Below the pieces are notes generated by a model. It had not been told where the DNA came from. It saw only the letters and a list, made by a program, of their open reading frames with translations, and did no database searches. The translations under genes were made by a program, and so were the position numbers. 64,000 bases of DNA from Sacculina carcini. Lineage: Eukaryota > Arthropoda > Thecostraca > Sacculinidae. The DNA lies in assembly GCA_916048095.2 (NCBI GenBank), contig OU696597.1, forward strand, positions 2,739,042 to 2,803,041, given 5' to 3'. Positions 63,091 to 64,000 of this stretch are shown piece by piece. Numbering within the stretch: the first letter of the stretch is position 1; the number at the start of each line of letters is the position of its first letter.

Positions 63091-63229
63091 ACTTCAATCT
63101 ATTTCTAAAATTTTAAAATACATACAAATTCGATGTTATAAATAAAAATGAAATATAATTTTTGTATTAATTGGCATGTAATTTGCACACAACAACAATA
63201 ACAACAACAGAAGAATGAATGTGAAGAAT

Positions 63230-63400
63230 GTGAAGTTATGATACTGTGGGTACCGGGACACGCAGGTATCAAAGGTAATGAAATGGCTGACCAACTGGCT
63301 AAAAACGCGCTATCGCATCGGCCCGTTAATATAGGAATCACAAGGACTATTATGCGTTTCTAAAAACACAATTCGACAAATACCTACAGAAAAACTAGAG
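63230..63400 (+). pseudogene. RNase H domain end, copy 3
   Basis: EVMILWVPGHAGIKGNEMAD again, with the same four-base loss as copy 2. The left junction is different (aagaatgtgaagttatg), so the upstream part is truncated. Confidence 0.8.
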
Positions 63401-63787
63401 GGCAATTCGTGTTGTTCGTCTAATCAGCCTAATTAAGCGTTTGACTTGCAATTCCATTTTATCCATGCTGTGCTGGTGTGCCGCTTGTTTGTCTGTGTGT
63501 GTGTGTGTGTCAATGTAATTATCTACTCACTGTTTGATGTATAAAGGGTGATCGTATTTCCAATATCCTAGAAGACAACACTTTCTACGCCCGCGTGTGC
63601 AAAAAAATAAACATATCTTTGGGTGGGGCTCAGCACGGTGGTTTAGAACACTTTTTGAGGGGCGCTTCACTCCCTCTAAGCCCCCTCCCCCTTAACGACG
63701 CCACCAACGAATTAGAAGGACATTCATATGCACGTTTATGTTAAAGGCTAAAGATTAAATGCTTCAAGTGACAGCTGCTACACGGTG

Positions 63788-63913
63788 CAGGACGGCAATC
63801 GCGCAGAATACACACACATACGAATGGCAACTTCAACAGTTTTATCAGTGAACCTATCAGTTGTCGTGATAGTTTTTGTTGTGCCGTTTATGAATTCCGC
63901 GATTGCCGTCCTG
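63788..63913. mobile_element. 126-bp foldback MITE, copy 2
   Basis: CAGGACGGCAATCGCG at 63,788-63,803 and its inverse at 63,898-63,913. Flanks equal those of copy 1 at an offset of 8,909 bp, so the copy arose by segmental duplication, not a new insertion. Confidence 0.65.
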
Positions 63914-64000
63914 GTGATGTTCTACACGGCAGGTTTGGTAGCAGGATGAGTGTGGCCGAACAATACCACACCCTTCGTGTGCTATTGTGTGATAAAATAC

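Overview
The window looks like repeat-dense DNA from a metazoan, most likely an aquatic invertebrate. No intact cellular gene can be proved. The metazoan call rests on element types: several non-LTR (LINE) lineages, BEL/Pao (metazoan-restricted) and Ty3/gypsy pieces, a Penelope-like element with a candidate hammerhead ribozyme, hAT-, GINGER- and possibly piggyBac-like DNA elements, and very abundant CA/TG microsatellites. Codon use follows the standard code. I cannot name the species.

Layout. 1-4.85 kb: nearly complete LINE (element A) with ORF1 (PHD-like finger, Ala/Thr/Val repeats, zinc knuckles) and ORF2 (endonuclease plus RT). 5-8.3 kb: CA/TG-rich DNA and a decayed C2H2 zinc-finger array. 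8.68-11.2 kb: non-autonomous element with ~50-bp terminal inverted repeats and a tRNA-type SINE. 11.6-16 kb: LINE 3' end and a 2.3-kb hAT-like element with an 8-bp target duplication. 17.4-19 kb: HSP70 fragment and decayed endonuclease. 20.8-24.9 kb: second full LINE (element B; ORF1 with PHD-like and CCCH fingers). 24.9-30.2 kb: DDX55 pseudogene, a possible TMEM245 exon, a minus-strand LINE and a kinase exon. 30.4-32.9 kb: 5'-truncated LINE (element C). 33-40.9 kb: SOCS-box-like exon, a 309-bp hAT MITE and LINE and BEL/Pao pieces. 41-49 kb: a tandem/inverted array that joins a GINGER-type integrase, a LINE ORF1 fragment, a captured TPR exon (SGTA-like) and a captured transmembrane exon. 49-64 kb: duplicated mosaic of Penelope pieces, an importin-7/8 exon, LTR-like repeats, BEL/Pao Gag pieces, a gypsy LTR, RNase H tails and small foldback elements. 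The window ends inside another copy of this mosaic.

How the parts work. In elements A and B, ORF1 would coat the RNA and ORF2 would nick DNA and reverse transcribe. Both carry a textbook -1 ribosomal frameshift heptamer, in the correct phase, at the ORF1/ORF2 junction. Neither ORF2 has an obvious independent start near its upstream limit. At least eight different host-gene exons occur as broken pieces, two of them (TPR and importin) amplified together with transposon DNA. The 41-49 kb array and the paired frameshift signals are the best candidates for undescribed biology here.
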